A stretch of 43,181 nucleotides of DNA from RUG334 sp045599645 (GTDB lineage: Bacteria; Muiribacteriota; Ozemobacteria; Ozemobacterales; Ozemobacteraceae). Both the position numbers and the translations under genes were made by a program. Every line of letters starts with the position of its first letter. Position 1 is the first letter of the stretch. The stretch is from positions 1 through 43,181 of the forward strand of contig JAZRWI010000015.1 of NCBI GenBank assembly GCA_045599645.1, in the 5' to 3' direction. Below the pieces are notes generated by a model. The model made no database searches and had not been told where the DNA came from. It saw only the letters and a list, made by a program, of their open reading frames with translations. Shown piece after piece: positions 17,762 through 25,427 of this stretch.

Positions 17762-18083
17762 GATAAATCTCCTGACAATTCAATTTAACTTGTTCCGGAT
17801 AAGATTTTGCAATCTCGCGGAACCCGTCTCTAAATACTTCACAAATGATCTCGAACTTGTCTTCAGAAACTTTTGGAACTTCTATCAGTAAATCACATTT
17901 ACCGCTTTGAAATTCTCCCTTGAATTCTGCTTTCAAGTTTTTCTCTATTCCTCTAAGAAATGTCTGTGTTAACGCTGAAACAGCTGCACAAACAATATCA
18001 TTACCCTTATTTACACTGCTATGGCCTTCGACCTTAAAATGTAAATGACCGGTTTTTATCTCAGGGAATGAGACAGTTATCAT
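17751..18083 (-). CDS. prp: Ribosomal-processing cysteine protease Prp
   Basis: 110 residues. GHSSVNKGNDIVCAAVS carries the family's His (about residue 21) and Cys (about 32), expected to form the catalytic dyad. The ATG start shares one base with the rplU stop codon; a TTG one codon earlier is possible but less likely. In Firmicutes Prp cleaves the N-terminal extension of L27 before ribosome assembly. The downstream rpmA here encodes L27 already lacking that extension, so the substrate in this organism is unclear. Confidence 0.85.
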   Translation of the reverse strand: MITVSFPEIKTGHLHFKVEGHSSVNKGNDIVCAAVSALTQTFLRGIEKNLKAEFKGEFQSGKCDLLIEVPKVSEDKFEIICEVFRDGFREIAKSYPEQVKLNCQEIYHGS

Positions 18084-18394
18084 CAACCCTTAATATCTTC
18101 GATAAGAAGGGAAGTGAACTGCTGGCGATGACCATATTTGCGGCGGTAGTTAACTTTGCTCTTATACTTAAGAACAAGAACCTTTTTACCACGGCCATGA
18201 CCAACAACTTTGGCCTGAACCTTTGCGCCCTGAACATAGGGCTGACCAATCTGCATATTTTCGCCGTCTTTAACCATCAATACTTTATCAATAGTCAAAG
18301 TTTCGTTAGCAGCCTGATCGAGTTTTTCGCAGCGAACTCTGCTGCCTTTTTCGACGTTATACTGTCTTCCACCGATTTCAATAATGGCGTACAT
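18083..18394 (-). CDS. rplU: 50S ribosomal protein L21
   Basis: 103 residues, the usual length. MYAIIEIGGRQYNVEKGS and KYKSKVNYRRKYGHRQ are hallmark segments; the latter is the rRNA-binding, basic C-terminal region. First gene of the rplU-prp-rpmA operon. The 145-base upstream region (18395-18541) has a weak -10-like GATAAT and a small GGTTC/GGACC hairpin shortly before the SD (GGGAG). That could be an L21 leader, but I cannot confirm the structure. Confidence 0.97.
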   Translation of the reverse strand: MYAIIEIGGRQYNVEKGSRVRCEKLDQAANETLTIDKVLMVKDGENMQIGQPYVQGAKVQAKVVGHGRGKKVLVLKYKSKVNYRRKYGHRQQFTSLLIEDIKG

Positions 18395-18541
18395 TTTCTT
18401 ACTCCCAATCTGGTTGTGTAGTTAGGTCCCTTACAGAACCTGAGATTTTGTTACGGGTGTTATATGGGATTATCATATATACCACTTTTGTCTCTAAAAA
18501 TCTAGTAGTAATTTAAATTTTTTTAGAAATTTTGTGTACCC

Positions 18542-20638
18542 TTACAAAACGGTTAATAATTCCTGATATTTAGCCATTGGCCAAAATTCATCCGATACTG
18601 TTTCTTCTGCTTTATCAACGAATTCTCTCAAGGATTCTAGAACTAACTCTGCTTTATCTGCAAAGAACCGGGCTCTGCCTAGCATATCCTTGTTGGGCTT
18701 TGAGATAATATCTTCAAGGTCATTGGTCTTTTCCTTAATATTAAGGTAAAGACTTTCAAATTCCTTAACTTCAGTGGTTAAGACATCAGGTTTCACACCG
18801 GCGTTTTTCATTTCTGAAGCAGCTTTTGCTGTTAAACATATCTGCTTGGTAAGAGCCGGGAGAATTAAAGTTCTTGCCATGTTGATAGCTGTTTTGTATT
18901 CGATTTCCTTAGTCTTAACATAAGTTTCAAGCTTGATATCAACTTTAGCCTTAAGTTCTCTTTCTGTTAAGACATGCGTTCTTTCCATTAACTGGAATAC
19001 ATCTTTTTCAAGATAGCTGGGTAGGGCGGCAGGGGTATTCTTGGCATTAGGTAGTCCAAGTCGTGTACCTGTTTCCTGCCATGAACTGGAATAGCCGTTA
19101 CCTTCAAATCTGATTCTTCTTGTTTCTTTGAAGACTTCCTTCAGAACCTTGAATGCATTTTCTCTTATATCCATGTCCTTATTTTGGGACATTCTCTTTT
19201 CGATAATGAAAAGTCCATAAGCACAGATTTGATTAAGAACTGTTACTGCTTCAGAAGGATTCTGAGAAGAACCGACTGCTCTGAATTCAAATTTATTACC
19301 AGTGAAGGCAATAGGTGACGTTCTATTTCTGTCGGCATAGTCTTTTGATATTCTTGGGAGATTTCTTACACCAAGGTTTATGTTTGCCATTGACTGTTCG
19401 TTGATGTTATCTGTGTTTTCAATTTCATCAATGAGCTTAGTAAGATATTCCCCAAGGTAAATTGACATAATAGCTGGCGGGGCTTCATTTGCACCTAGTC
19501 TGTGATCATTTCCAGCGTCAGCAACACATGCCCTGAGAAGTCCGCTATACTTATCAACACCAAGCATTACAGCACCTAATGTTATAAGAAAATTCAAGTT
19601 CTTTAAAGGTGATGCTGATGGTTCAAGATAATTAGCACCTGTATTATCACTAATAGACCAGTTTACGTGCTTCCCAGAACCATTTACACCTGCATAAGGT
19701 TTTTCGTGGAGGAGAACTACAAGATCAAATTCATCAGCTACACCTTTTATAACATTCATAATCTGAAGGTTATGGTCTATTGCAAGATTAGCTTCTTCAT
19801 ATAAAGGAGCTAGTTCAAACTGATTTGGTGATGCTTCGTTGTGTCTGGTCTTTGAAGGAATACCTCTTCTATATAATTCATGGTCTAATGTTTCCATGAA
19901 TTTTGTCATTTTTTCAGGAATAGCGCCAAAGTAATGGTCTTCCATCTGCATACCTTTTGCTGGAGCAGCACCAAATAATGTTCTACCACAGATTCTTAGG
20001 TCGGGTCTTGTTTCATAAAGCTTTTTTGATACGACAAAATATTCCTGTTCGGGACCACAATTAACAGTGATTTTTCTGGCTAATCTGTTTCCCAATAAAC
20101 GCTGCATTCTTATGCAGGAATCATTAAGAGTTCTTAAGGAACGAAGGAACGGAGTCTTAAGGTCTAAGACTTCGCCTGTCCAAGACAAAAATACAGATGG
20201 AATAACCAGAGTTTTGGTTTTACCAGTTTCAAGAAGAAAAGCAGGTGAAGTAGGGTCCCAAGCAGTATAACCACGTGCTTCAAAAGTAGATCTGATACCA
20301 CCTGAGGGGAAGGATGAAGCATCTGGTTCGCTTTGAATTAATTGTTTACCGGAAAACCGTTCAATGATGTCTCCGTTTTCGGAGTATGTTATAAAAGAGT
20401 CATGCTTTTCAGCTGTCCCACCTCTTTGTGGCTGGAACCAGTGAGTAAAGTGAGTTGCACCATTACTTATTGCCCATTCCTTCATGGCATGAGCAATATC
20501 TTCAGCTATGGAATCGTCTAATGGTGAACCATTCATAATAGTAGCCATCAGCTTATCATAAGCCTGATTGCTTAGTCGTTCACGCATTACCTTTTTGTTG
20601 AAAACAAGTTCACCGTAAAAATCTGGAATACCTGTCAT
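18542..20638 (-). CDS. glnN: Glutamine synthetase type III
   Basis: 698 residues, matching GSIII (about 700-730) and not GSI or GSII. Recognisable blocks are GGIRSTFEARGYTAWDP, GPEQEYFVV with its metal-binding Glu residues, RRGIPSKTRHNEASPNQFE, the ATP/Glu site NGSGKHVNWS and the Arg-rich RLGANEAPPAI. It makes glutamine from glutamate, ammonia and ATP in the cytoplasm. Its ATG at 20638 lies directly after a hairpin and T-run, with the only SD-like GGAG buried in the hairpin's 3' arm (see the regulatory entry). A creatininase-like gene lies 120 bases upstream on the same strand. Confidence 0.95.
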   Translation of the reverse strand: MTGIPDFYGELVFNKKVMRERLSNQAYDKLMATIMNGSPLDDSIAEDIAHAMKEWAISNGATHFTHWFQPQRGGTAEKHDSFITYSENGDIIERFSGKQLIQSEPDASSFPSGGIRSTFEARGYTAWDPTSPAFLLETGKTKTLVIPSVFLSWTGEVLDLKTPFLRSLRTLNDSCIRMQRLLGNRLARKITVNCGPEQEYFVVSKKLYETRPDLRICGRTLFGAAPAKGMQMEDHYFGAIPEKMTKFMETLDHELYRRGIPSKTRHNEASPNQFELAPLYEEANLAIDHNLQIMNVIKGVADEFDLVVLLHEKPYAGVNGSGKHVNWSISDNTGANYLEPSASPLKNLNFLITLGAVMLGVDKYSGLLRACVADAGNDHRLGANEAPPAIMSIYLGEYLTKLIDEIENTDNINEQSMANINLGVRNLPRISKDYADRNRTSPIAFTGNKFEFRAVGSSQNPSEAVTVLNQICAYGLFIIEKRMSQNKDMDIRENAFKVLKEVFKETRRIRFEGNGYSSSWQETGTRLGLPNAKNTPAALPSYLEKDVFQLMERTHVLTERELKAKVDIKLETYVKTKEIEYKTAINMARTLILPALTKQICLTAKAASEMKNAGVKPDVLTTEVKEFESLYLNIKEKTNDLEDIISKPNKDMLGRARFFADKAELVLESLREFVDKAEETVSDEFWPMAKYQELLTVL

Positions 20639-20699
20639 AAAAAAAGCTCCGTTTTTAGATTACGGAGCTGATAATATTCTTATATTGAAAAAACGTCAA
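20639..20699 (-). promoter_or_regulatory. glnN promoter with 5'-end hairpin/terminator sequestering the SD
   Basis: On the minus strand, TTGACG (20694-20699), a 17-base spacer and TATTAT (20671-20676) make a good promoter. Transcription should begin near 20664, inside the 5' arm of an AGCTCCG/CGGAGCT hairpin (20663-20669 and 20645-20651). Seven T residues follow and then the ATG. For readthrough from the upstream gene this is an intrinsic terminator. For glnN's own transcript it is a 5'-terminal hairpin holding the GGAG. Confidence 0.65.
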
Positions 20700-20758
20700 T
20701 ACTAAAACATAAAATTTGCAGCAAATTGTTGTAGTTTAGGTTTACGATTTTAGAAATA

Positions 20759-21592
20759 TTATATTTCGTCAATATCAACCATTTTTAAGAGAGTTCTAAT
20801 TTGAAGTGGAAGTTCTGGTAATTCATTTCCTTCGCTAACATACTTCATAGACGCTGCTAAGGCATTTGCAGCTTGTTGTAGATATAATTGCCCAAGATCT
20901 TTGTTAGCTCTGGATGGTGAACCGAGATAACCTTCTACAGAACCCATTTCTTTGAAAGTAAAATTACCTTTGAGCATTTCCCAACTAGAATTAGTTCTGC
21001 AGTCCTGAAGTATTGTTAATACTTTTTGTCTTATTAGAGATGGATCAAGTGATAATAACGCACTGGTTTCCTTTATATCACCGTGGAGTTCGTTTTTTGG
21101 ATCAATGTTCATGGCCTTTAAATAGTCCAAAATTACGTCGTCCTGCGTAAAATTCCATAGTGGCATAGGATCAAAAGCTCTGAAACCGGGTAAGCCATTT
21201 AGGTCTAAAACTGCTGTAGAAACAGCTTTTAAGGCGTCCGGGGATATGGACATATTTACAAAGAATATGCATTTAAAGCCTTCGGCAGCAAATGAGTTTC
21301 CAATTTCATATAAAGCATCAGAATATGTTCTCGCTGACATCGAAAAAATACCTGGAAAGCCTTCGTTGTTTTTGCAAGGCATGAAAGGAACCGTCGGAGT
21401 AATTATACAACTGTAATCTTCATCTTTTAATTTATTATAAGCCATGAATGCAATTGTTTCAGCAAGGAATGACTTGGTTCCGAATGGTAAATGTGGACCA
21501 TGCTGTTCACTGGAACCTAATGGTATGATTACAAATGTATTGGGTTTGTCTAATACTGATAATTCATCTGAAGTTAAATATTGTAAGTTCAT
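20759..21592 (-). CDS. Creatininase-family protein with altered metal site
   Basis: 277 residues. The family signature is present as PLGSSEQHGPHLPFGTK (about residues 25-41). The metal-binding Asp of the usual GTD is Lys here, and the usual NGHGGN segment reads VNMSISPD, losing a His. HGDIKETSALL retains the late Glu. True creatininase and mycofactocin-type relatives need these ligands, so this copy may be inactive or use different chemistry. A TTGACT-18-TAATAT promoter ends 7 bases before the ATG, implying a leaderless transcript that would stop at the glnN hairpin. Confidence 0.7.
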   Translation of the reverse strand: MNLQYLTSDELSVLDKPNTFVIIPLGSSEQHGPHLPFGTKSFLAETIAFMAYNKLKDEDYSCIITPTVPFMPCKNNEGFPGIFSMSARTYSDALYEIGNSFAAEGFKCIFFVNMSISPDALKAVSTAVLDLNGLPGFRAFDPMPLWNFTQDDVILDYLKAMNIDPKNELHGDIKETSALLSLDPSLIRQKVLTILQDCRTNSSWEMLKGNFTFKEMGSVEGYLGSPSRANKDLGQLYLQQAANALAASMKYVSEGNELPELPLQIRTLLKMVDIDEI

Positions 21593-21599
21593 GACGATA

Positions 21600-21629
21600 A
21601 TATTAAACAGTTGTGGTATTTATAGTCAA
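21600..21629 (-). promoter_or_regulatory. Promoter abutting the creatininase-like ATG
   Basis: TTGACT (21624-21629), 18-base spacer and TAATAT (21600-21605) on minus, 7 bases before the ATG at 21592. The geometry is the same as for the lipoprotein promoter at 6357. Confidence 0.6.
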
Positions 21630-21708
21630 GAGGGAAATAAAATTATAGATGGTCTGATAATATATATTATGTAAACCTAAGAATATGTGAGTATGATAGT
21701 ATAGAGCT

Positions 21709-21962
21709 GTTGGCATTGGTTGGCGTCGTTGGCATTGGTTGGCATTGGTTGGCATTGGTTGGCTTTGTTGGCATTGTTAGCTTTGTTGGCATTGGTTGGC
21801 GTCGTTAGTATTGTTGGCATTGTTAGAAGTTGTTTCTCGGCTAGTAGCTGAAAGCCGATAGCTGTCAGCAGCTGTTCTTTCTAGGCTGATAGCTGGAAAC
21901 TAATGGCTGTTATCGGCTGTTTTCTCGGCCTGTAGCTAATTGCCAACAGCTAAAAGCGTATA
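21709..21962. repeat. 9-10 bp tandem repeat followed by degenerate AGC/GGC repeat
   Basis: Bases 21709-21826 hold about 13 units of TTGGCATTGG, TTGGCGTCG, TTGGCTTTG and TTAGTATTG. Bases 21836-21962 hold words such as TTTCTCGGC, AGCCGATAGCTG, GGCTGATAGCTGG and ATCGGCTGTTTTCTCGGC. These match the family at 127-170, 34.42 kb and 38.21 kb. No coding potential was seen in this 420-base gap between the creatininase-like and protease genes. Confidence 0.8.
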
Positions 21963-21971
21963 TTTTGACAT

Positions 21972-22006
21972 AAAAAAACGGCTTTCCGAAGAAAGCCGTT
22001 TTTTTG
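21972..22006. terminator. Bidirectional intrinsic terminator
   Basis: ACGGCTTTC (21978-21986), loop CGAA and GAAAGCCGT (21991-21999) flanked by A and T runs. It ends the subtilisin gene on minus. Confidence 0.9.
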
Positions 22007-22014
22007 TTTAAGAA

Positions 22015-23448
22015 TTAGAATACGTTAGAGAAATACATCTTTCTAACTGTTGGATCATTAAGATTTGGTCCAGCGTTTCTAGCTCTCTTAACAGCCTTGT
22101 CAGCAACTTTGGCTTTTGCAGCTTTGATTGCTTCGGCTACGGTCTTGCCGGCTTTTACCTGTTCAGCTGCATAAACAGCTCTGTCTACGTTGATAACGCC
22201 AGAGGTTCTGACTTTGCCTTTCAACCAGGCTTTTACGTCTACAGTTCCCATAAGAATTTTTTTCAATTCTACTGGTGTGAGGTCTGGATTGGCTTTTAAT
22301 ACTAATGAAGCCATACCCAAAGCATTTGGACAAGCCATTGAAGTACCTGACATATAACCCATCTTATTGTTTGGATAAGTTGCGTAAATATTAACGCCAG
22401 GAACTGCTACATCAACTGTGTTTTCACCATAGCAAGAGAAATCTGCTAATTTCTGGTTTTCATTGGTAGCACCAATAACAATCTTGTTTGGTATCGGAAC
22501 ATTATTTGGTGATGTTACGAATGGATCAAGATTTTCTGATGAGTTACCGGCTGCGATGAATACCAAAGCATTTTTACAACCGCTGAATAAAGCCTTGTCT
22601 CTTGGAAGGAATGCTTTTGTTACGAAAAGATTTACTACTTCCTGAACTTCTTCATCAGTTGGATTTCTGAAGCCCCATGATAACATGTTAGACTTCATCA
22701 TCTGCTTTAAATTAGAGTTTTCGGTGCCAAATGAACAGTTAATCAATCTTGGATTGAATTTTGCAATGTAAGCAGCTTTGTCTTTAACTTCGGCGGCATA
22801 TTCCTTACCGAGCTGTGAGAAATAATTTTCGAGTTCTGACTTAAGTGAACTGTCGATTCCTCTTGATGGTTTTCTCTGGGCCATCATTGCTTTAAGCTTC
22901 TTAAATGCATCTTCAACCAGTGCTTTTGGTGCGCCACCTGTTGGTATATGTCTGATTGCATTCAAAGCAACATCTTTGTTGTTTGAAGCAATGATACCAG
23001 CACAATGTGTACCATGTGCCCAACCGCCACAGAAGTTTACCCATGGAGACAGTTTTGGATCATTGTAGTTCTTTACAAGCCAATTCCATTCTTCATTAGT
23101 GAATGCTTCCTGACCGGACTGCTGCATCTTATTGATGTACTGCATTACCTTTAATACTCTGTCGTATTCTGGTGGTGTGTCTTCCAGATTTACTAAGGTA
23201 CTGTTGTTTTCAACGAAGTTCCAGCCGTAGACGTCATCTACATAGCCGTTCTTGTCATCGTCGACTTTTGCTTTGCCGTTTAATTCGGCTTCATTTGCTT
23301 TTGCCATTGGATTAAGTGCTTTGTGTGTGAAGTCACTTCCTGAGTCGACAACTAATACGTTGACTGGTTTTGCAGCCTGAGCAGTTGGAGCTCCGGCGGC
23401 TAGTATTGCAGCTGCTGCTGCGAGGATTAATGATTGCTTTAATTTCAT
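22015..23448 (-). CDS. Secreted subtilisin-like serine protease (S8 family)
   Basis: 477 residues. An Ala-rich Sec signal peptide (about 1-25) is followed almost at once by the catalytic domain, with no obvious propeptide. Triad: Asp35 in VVDSGSD, His145 in AHGTHCAG and Ser370 in GTSMACP. Asn302 in AAGNSS forms the oxyanion hole. A large insert (about 160-225) sits between the His and the core strand. The SD TTGGAGG precedes the ATG well. Codon use is biased to frequently used codons, suggesting strong expression. The Ala/Lys-rich C-terminus (about 440-465) has no recognised domain. Confidence 0.9.
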   Translation of the reverse strand: MKLKQSLILAAAAAILAAGAPTAQAAKPVNVLVVDSGSDFTHKALNPMAKANEAELNGKAKVDDDKNGYVDDVYGWNFVENNSTLVNLEDTPPEYDRVLKVMQYINKMQQSGQEAFTNEEWNWLVKNYNDPKLSPWVNFCGGWAHGTHCAGIIASNNKDVALNAIRHIPTGGAPKALVEDAFKKLKAMMAQRKPSRGIDSSLKSELENYFSQLGKEYAAEVKDKAAYIAKFNPRLINCSFGTENSNLKQMMKSNMLSWGFRNPTDEEVQEVVNLFVTKAFLPRDKALFSGCKNALVFIAAGNSSENLDPFVTSPNNVPIPNKIVIGATNENQKLADFSCYGENTVDVAVPGVNIYATYPNNKMGYMSGTSMACPNALGMASLVLKANPDLTPVELKKILMGTVDVKAWLKGKVRTSGVINVDRAVYAAEQVKAGKTVAEAIKAAKAKVADKAVKRARNAGPNLNDPTVRKMYFSNVF

Positions 23449-23597
23449 TTGCTTCCTCCAATTAAGACTATTTTAATTAAATTTTTAAGATTATGCAACC
23501 CCCCCGTGCATAAAAATTAATTAATTTAAGCTATTGACGTTATTTTTTAAATATTGTATATCCTCATTATCGATTTATTATATTTTTTGGAGGCTTT
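23449..23597. promoter_or_regulatory. Divergent promoter region with C7 tract inside a palindrome
   Basis: Plus strand: TTGACG (23534-23539), 17-base spacer and TATATC (23557-23562) drive aqpZ. Minus strand: TTGCAT, 17-base spacer and TAAAAT drive the protease. The minus -35 overlaps the arm of a TTATGCA/TGCATAA palindrome (23491-23497 and 23507-23513) whose loop holds seven C residues (23499-23505). The palindrome could be an operator. Confidence 0.55.
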
Positions 23598-24314
23598 ATG
23601 AACAAATATGTAGCCGAATTTATCGGTACCTTCTGGCTCGTTCTCGGCGGTTGTGGCAGCGCAGTTCTTGCTGCTGGTGCACCAAACGTAGGTATTGCCT
23701 GGGCTGGCGTTTCACTGGCTTTCGGTCTTACCGTTCTCACTATGGCTTTTGCTATTGGCCACATTTCTGGTTGTCATCTCAATCCAGCTGTTACACTTGG
23801 TTTAGCAGCTGCTGGTCGTTTTGATTCTAAGCAGATAGCTCCATATATTATTGCTCAGGTTCTTGGTGGTATTGCTGCCGCTGGCGTTCTCTATCTGATT
23901 GCTACTGGCAAAGCTGGTTTTGACGTTGTTGGTTCTGGTTTTGCTTGCAATGGTTATGCAGAACACTCTCCAATGGGTTACTCTATGGGTGCTGCTTTGA
24001 TTACTGAATTCGTTCTTACTGCAATGTTCCTTTTTGTAATCTGTGGCGCTACTGATGAAAGAGCTCCTCAGGGATTTGCACCAATCGCTATTGGTCTCTG
24101 CTTGACTCTCATCCACCTTATCAGCATTCCTGTTACTAACACTTCTGTAAATCCCGCTAGAAGCACTGCTGTTGCAGTATTCGTAGGCGGCTGGGCAATC
24201 AGTCAGCTCTGGCTGTTCTGGGTTGCTCCAATCGTTGGTGGCATTTTCGGTGGTTTCTTATATAAGAAGCTTTCTACTTGCAAGTGCTGCAATAAGGAAG
24301 AAAAAGCTGAATAA
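23598..24314 (+). CDS. aqpZ: Aquaporin Z-type water channel
   Basis: 238 residues with six membrane segments and two NPA half-helices: NPA at 62-64 (GCHLNPAVTLG) and 185-187 (TSVNPARS). The selectivity filter residues are Phe42, His173, Thr182 and Arg188, the same set as E. coli AqpZ, so this is a water channel and not a glycerol facilitator. The C-terminus is a short Cys/Lys/Glu tail (CKCCNKEEKAE). The SD is GGAGG. It has its own promoter and terminator, divergent from the protease. Codon use is notably GC-richer and more biased than its neighbours, consistent with high expression. Confidence 0.93.
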   Translation: MNKYVAEFIGTFWLVLGGCGSAVLAAGAPNVGIAWAGVSLAFGLTVLTMAFAIGHISGCHLNPAVTLGLAAAGRFDSKQIAPYIIAQVLGGIAAAGVLYLIATGKAGFDVVGSGFACNGYAEHSPMGYSMGAALITEFVLTAMFLFVICGATDERAPQGFAPIAIGLCLTLIHLISIPVTNTSVNPARSTAVAVFVGGWAISQLWLFWVAPIVGGIFGGFLYKKLSTCKCCNKEEKAE

Positions 24315-24327
24315 GCTTTAAAAATTA

Positions 24328-24360
24328 AAACCGTGGTTCTTTTGGAATCACGGTTTTTTT
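24328..24360. terminator. Bidirectional intrinsic terminator
   Basis: AAACCGTG and CACGGTTT form the stem (24328-24356) with a run of seven Ts. It lies between aqpZ and the convergent esterase gene. Confidence 0.85.
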
Positions 24361-24363
24361 ATT

Positions 24364-25317
24364 TTAGCGCTTTAACATAAATTTGACTGCCGTTGGAAGT
24401 CTTAGTGCCCAGAATTGTTCATTATGATAAGCATCTTTTTGTAGCCAGGATTTCATATTTTTATCTTCATGGAAACCTAGCTCCTGTAATAATTCTTTCA
24501 TTTCTGTATAAACCTGTAGGATATTTTCTTTAAAGCCTTCTTCAGGTTCAGTTTCTTTATCCCCTGAATCAATATAGAACTTTGTATTCAGAGGAGGCTT
24601 CTGACAAGTCTTAACTTTATCCAAAATACCAGATATCTGTCTTAAAAATGCAGGTGACATACAGATCGCTCCCCCGAATTTATCTGGATGATCAAATGCC
24701 ATTTGGAATGATATAAGGCCCCCCATCGATGAACCTGCTATGATGTGGTCTTCCCTTCTCTTGCTCACAGGGAACTTTTCTTTAATAAATGGCATTACTT
24801 CATTGATGATAAAGTTGCTATAAGATTTCCCTTCCCTAGTTGCTGTATTTAACTCTATATCTCTTGCTGGGGAATTAGGAATACCAACTACTATGGTTGG
24901 CTTGATTTCCTGTTTATTCATTAAATCCATAATAGTTTCGTCTACCTTCCAATCTTTCCCTGAGAAGGATTTTGACGGGAGGAAGAGATTTTGTGCATCA
25001 TGGAAGTATATTACAGAATATGGCCCATTGTTATCTGTATAACCATCAGGCAACCAAATCCAAATACCGCGTTTGAATATTAAATCTTTGCATTCAAATA
25101 AATCTAAGAATCTGATTGAACCTTTTATTGGGTCGTCCTTGACATCTGGAACGAACTCTTCTTTTGGAACTGCTATGTGTTCTTCAATAGGTTTCCTTAC
25201 ATAAGGTAAGAATTCAAACTCTTTTTCTAATTTTATATTCTTATCAATTACTTCTGCATTACCAATAGAAGCAATAGCTATTAATAGCAAAGCTGATTTT
25301 AGTATATTTTTTTTCAT
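24364..25317 (-). CDS. Exported esterase of the Fes/esterase D-like alpha/beta-hydrolase family
   Basis: 317 residues with a signal peptide (about 1-21, ending IGNAE). The hydrolase core includes YSVIYFHDAQNLF, then the nucleophile elbow GSSMGG (about residue 197), a DSGDKE Asp and the terminal YHNEQFW His. The triad is therefore complete. Relatives act on siderophore esters, feruloyl esters or formylglutathione; the substrate here is not determined. The ATG lacks a clear SD although AAGGAATCC lies upstream in reverse context. Monocistronic, between two strong terminators. Confidence 0.8.
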   Translation of the reverse strand: MKKNILKSALLLIAIASIGNAEVIDKNIKLEKEFEFLPYVRKPIEEHIAVPKEEFVPDVKDDPIKGSIRFLDLFECKDLIFKRGIWIWLPDGYTDNNGPYSVIYFHDAQNLFLPSKSFSGKDWKVDETIMDLMNKQEIKPTIVVGIPNSPARDIELNTATREGKSYSNFIINEVMPFIKEKFPVSKRREDHIIAGSSMGGLISFQMAFDHPDKFGGAICMSPAFLRQISGILDKVKTCQKPPLNTKFYIDSGDKETEPEEGFKENILQVYTEMKELLQELGFHEDKNMKSWLQKDAYHNEQFWALRLPTAVKFMLKR

Positions 25318-25377
25318 AAGGAATCCTTAGTCAATGGGTTTCGTTTATTTTAAATCAACTACCATAAAAAGGAAATA

Positions 25378-25411
25378 AAAAAAGCGCCGCATAATTGCGA
25401 CGCTTTTTTTA
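25378..25411. terminator. Bidirectional intrinsic terminator
   Basis: AAAGCG and CGCTTT outer stem with an inner CGCATAATTGCG palindrome, flanked by A and T runs. It ends the endonuclease I gene on minus. Confidence 0.8.
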
Positions 25412-25427
25412 TAACTAATTAAAGAAA

